DNA of 14,425 nt. It comes from Dehalococcoidia bacterium (lineage in GTDB: Bacteria > Chloroflexota > Dehalococcoidia > Dehalococcoidales > JAUVZE01). The position numbers were made by a program, and so were the translations under genes. How positions within the stretch are numbered: the stretch's first letter is position 1; each line of letters opens with the position of its first letter. The DNA lies in NCBI GenBank assembly GCA_030602665.1, contig JAUVZE010000012.1, positions 1 through 14,425 of the forward strand. The letters run 5' to 3'. This document shows, in pieces, positions 13,808-14,425 of the stretch. The notes under the pieces were generated by a model. It was not told the DNA's origin. It ran no database searches and saw nothing but the letters and a program-made list of their open reading frames with translations.

Positions 13808-14425
13808 ACTGTTCACTGTTCTTATCACTCTCGCTCTACTGATGGCAATACATCCTGGGTGTGCTAGGCTAACTCCCGCAACACCAACCACTACACCAAC
13901 CCCAACACCGACGCCTGCACCAACAGTCACACCGAGTGCATCTGAAACTGTTACCTTCCCTGACCAGAATCTGGACGCAGCCATAAGGGAGGCCCTTGGC
14001 AAGCCGCTAGGCGAGGAGATAACAGCCGCTGAACTGGCTAAACTCACCACACTGTGTGCAGGGAATAGAGGTATTGCCGATATCTCCTGTCTGCAGTACT
14101 GCACCAGCCTGACTGAGCTCGCCCTTAGCGGGAATCCTATAAGCGACATCTCTACTCTTTCCTCCCTCACTAACCTGACTTCCCTTAGCCTAAGTGGAGT
14201 CCAGATACGTGACATTTCCCCTTTTTCCTCTCTCACCAACCTGACCAAGCTCTTGCTTGGCCGCAATCAGATAGGCGACATCTCCCCTCTTTCCTCTCTC
14301 ACCAACCTGACCGAGCTCCACATTTACAGGAACCAAATAGTCGACCTGTCTCCCCTTTCCTCTCTAACCAACCTCACTACGATCGACCTTAGGCATAACC
14401 AGATAAACGATATATCTTCTCTTTC
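13794..14425 (+). CDS. Leucine-rich-repeat lipoprotein, internalin-like (partial, cut by window end)
   Basis: N-terminal 210 codons of a secreted surface protein, open to the window edge. The start is GTG 13794 with a perfect AGGAGG at 13782-13787 (6-nt spacing); no ATG fits the signal peptide as well. Residues 1-22 form a signal sequence ending H-P-G-Cys23, a loose lipobox. Next come a short Thr/Pro linker (about 27-47) and an internalin-type cap FPDQNLDAAIREALG (55-69). Regular 22-residue leucine-rich repeats then run from residue 97, with the consensus LxxLxLxxNxIxDISPLSSLTNL. LRR domains of this kind usually bind proteins or glycans at the cell surface. Composition is more GC-rich than the catabolic genes, and it is probably unrelated to them. 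Confidence 0.82.
   Translation, partial: MRQCRLFTVLITLALLMAIHPGCARLTPATPTTTPTPTPTPAPTVTPSASETVTFPDQNLDAAIREALGKPLGEEITAAELAKLTTLCAGNRGIADISCLQYCTSLTELALSGNPISDISTLSSLTNLTSLSLSGVQIRDISPFSSLTNLTKLLLGRNQIGDISPLSSLTNLTELHIYRNQIVDLSPLSSLTNLTTIDLRHNQINDISSL
14082..14411 (+). repeat. Five 66-bp units encoding 22-residue leucine-rich repeats
   Basis: Five consecutive 66-bp units (residues 97-206) plus the start of a sixth. Units two to five share nearly identical stretches around CTCACCAACCTGACC, which suggests recent duplication or gene conversion among repeats. Confidence 0.85.

Noticed and set aside
13745..14266. 173-codon minus-strand open frame
   Set aside because: It is the antisense shadow of the LRR lipoprotein; the plus strand has an AGGAGG/GTG start, signal peptide, linker and regular 22-residue repeats.

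Overview
The window is a bacterial catabolic locus. A long block of minus-strand genes (about 43-11981) is read towards position 1, divergently from a plus-strand GntR/FCD regulator (12509-13210). Past the regulator lie a decayed plus-strand reading frame and the start of a leucine-rich-repeat lipoprotein that runs off the right edge. No marker gene gives the taxonomy. The moderate-to-low GC, the lipoproteins with a long Thr-Pro linker right after the lipobox cysteine (seen in DctP and, shorter, in the LRR protein) and the use of TTG/GTG starts resemble Chloroflexota such as Dehalococcoidia. That is an impression, not proof.

Layout, in the direction of minus-strand transcription: (1) a TRAP transporter, dctP-dctQ-dctM (11981 to 8927), behind a leader of about 400 nt; (2) a transposase remnant (8918-8715) butted against the start codon of a DapA-family lyase (8718-7828); (3) an 88-codon open frame with no start codon, of unknown origin (7838-7572); (4) a proline-racemase-superfamily enzyme (7509-6481) and a second DapA-family enzyme (6462-5569), followed by a probable terminator; (5) an IlvD/Edd-family dehydratase with altered cofactor residues (5387-3729); (6) a spacer with a perfect 11-bp inverted repeat, then the split aconitase X large and small subunits (3627-2371 and 2369-1932); (7) a small [2Fe-2S] protein and an FAD/[2Fe-2S] oxidoreductase (1757-1446 and 1449-43), which match the gamma and alpha subunits of the HcnABC / D-hydroxyproline dehydrogenase / opine oxidase family.

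The combination of proline-racemase superfamily, DapA family, aconitase X, HcnA/HcnB-like dehydrogenase subunits, TRAP transporter and GntR/FCD regulator fits uptake and breakdown of hydroxyproline isomers or related cyclic imino acids. Aconitase X would dehydrate cis-3-hydroxy-L-proline. The racemase-family enzyme would epimerise or dehydrate another isomer. The dehydrogenase would oxidise a D-imino acid, and one DapA-type enzyme would deaminate the pyrroline product. The IlvD-like protein and the other DapA-type enzyme look like a dehydratase/aldolase pair for a hydroxy or sugar acid, so a mixed or different substrate is possible. The beta (DadA/HcnC-like) dehydrogenase subunit, the ketoglutarate-semialdehyde dehydrogenase and the pyrroline-2-carboxylate reductase are absent from the window.

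The most unusual points are the Cys-to-Ser and Lys-to-Ser changes in the IlvD homologue, the Cys/Ser catalytic pair in the racemase homologue, the startless frame at 7572-7838, the back-to-back promoters sharing a perfect inverted repeat at 12412-12462, and the inverted repeat at 3651-3701.
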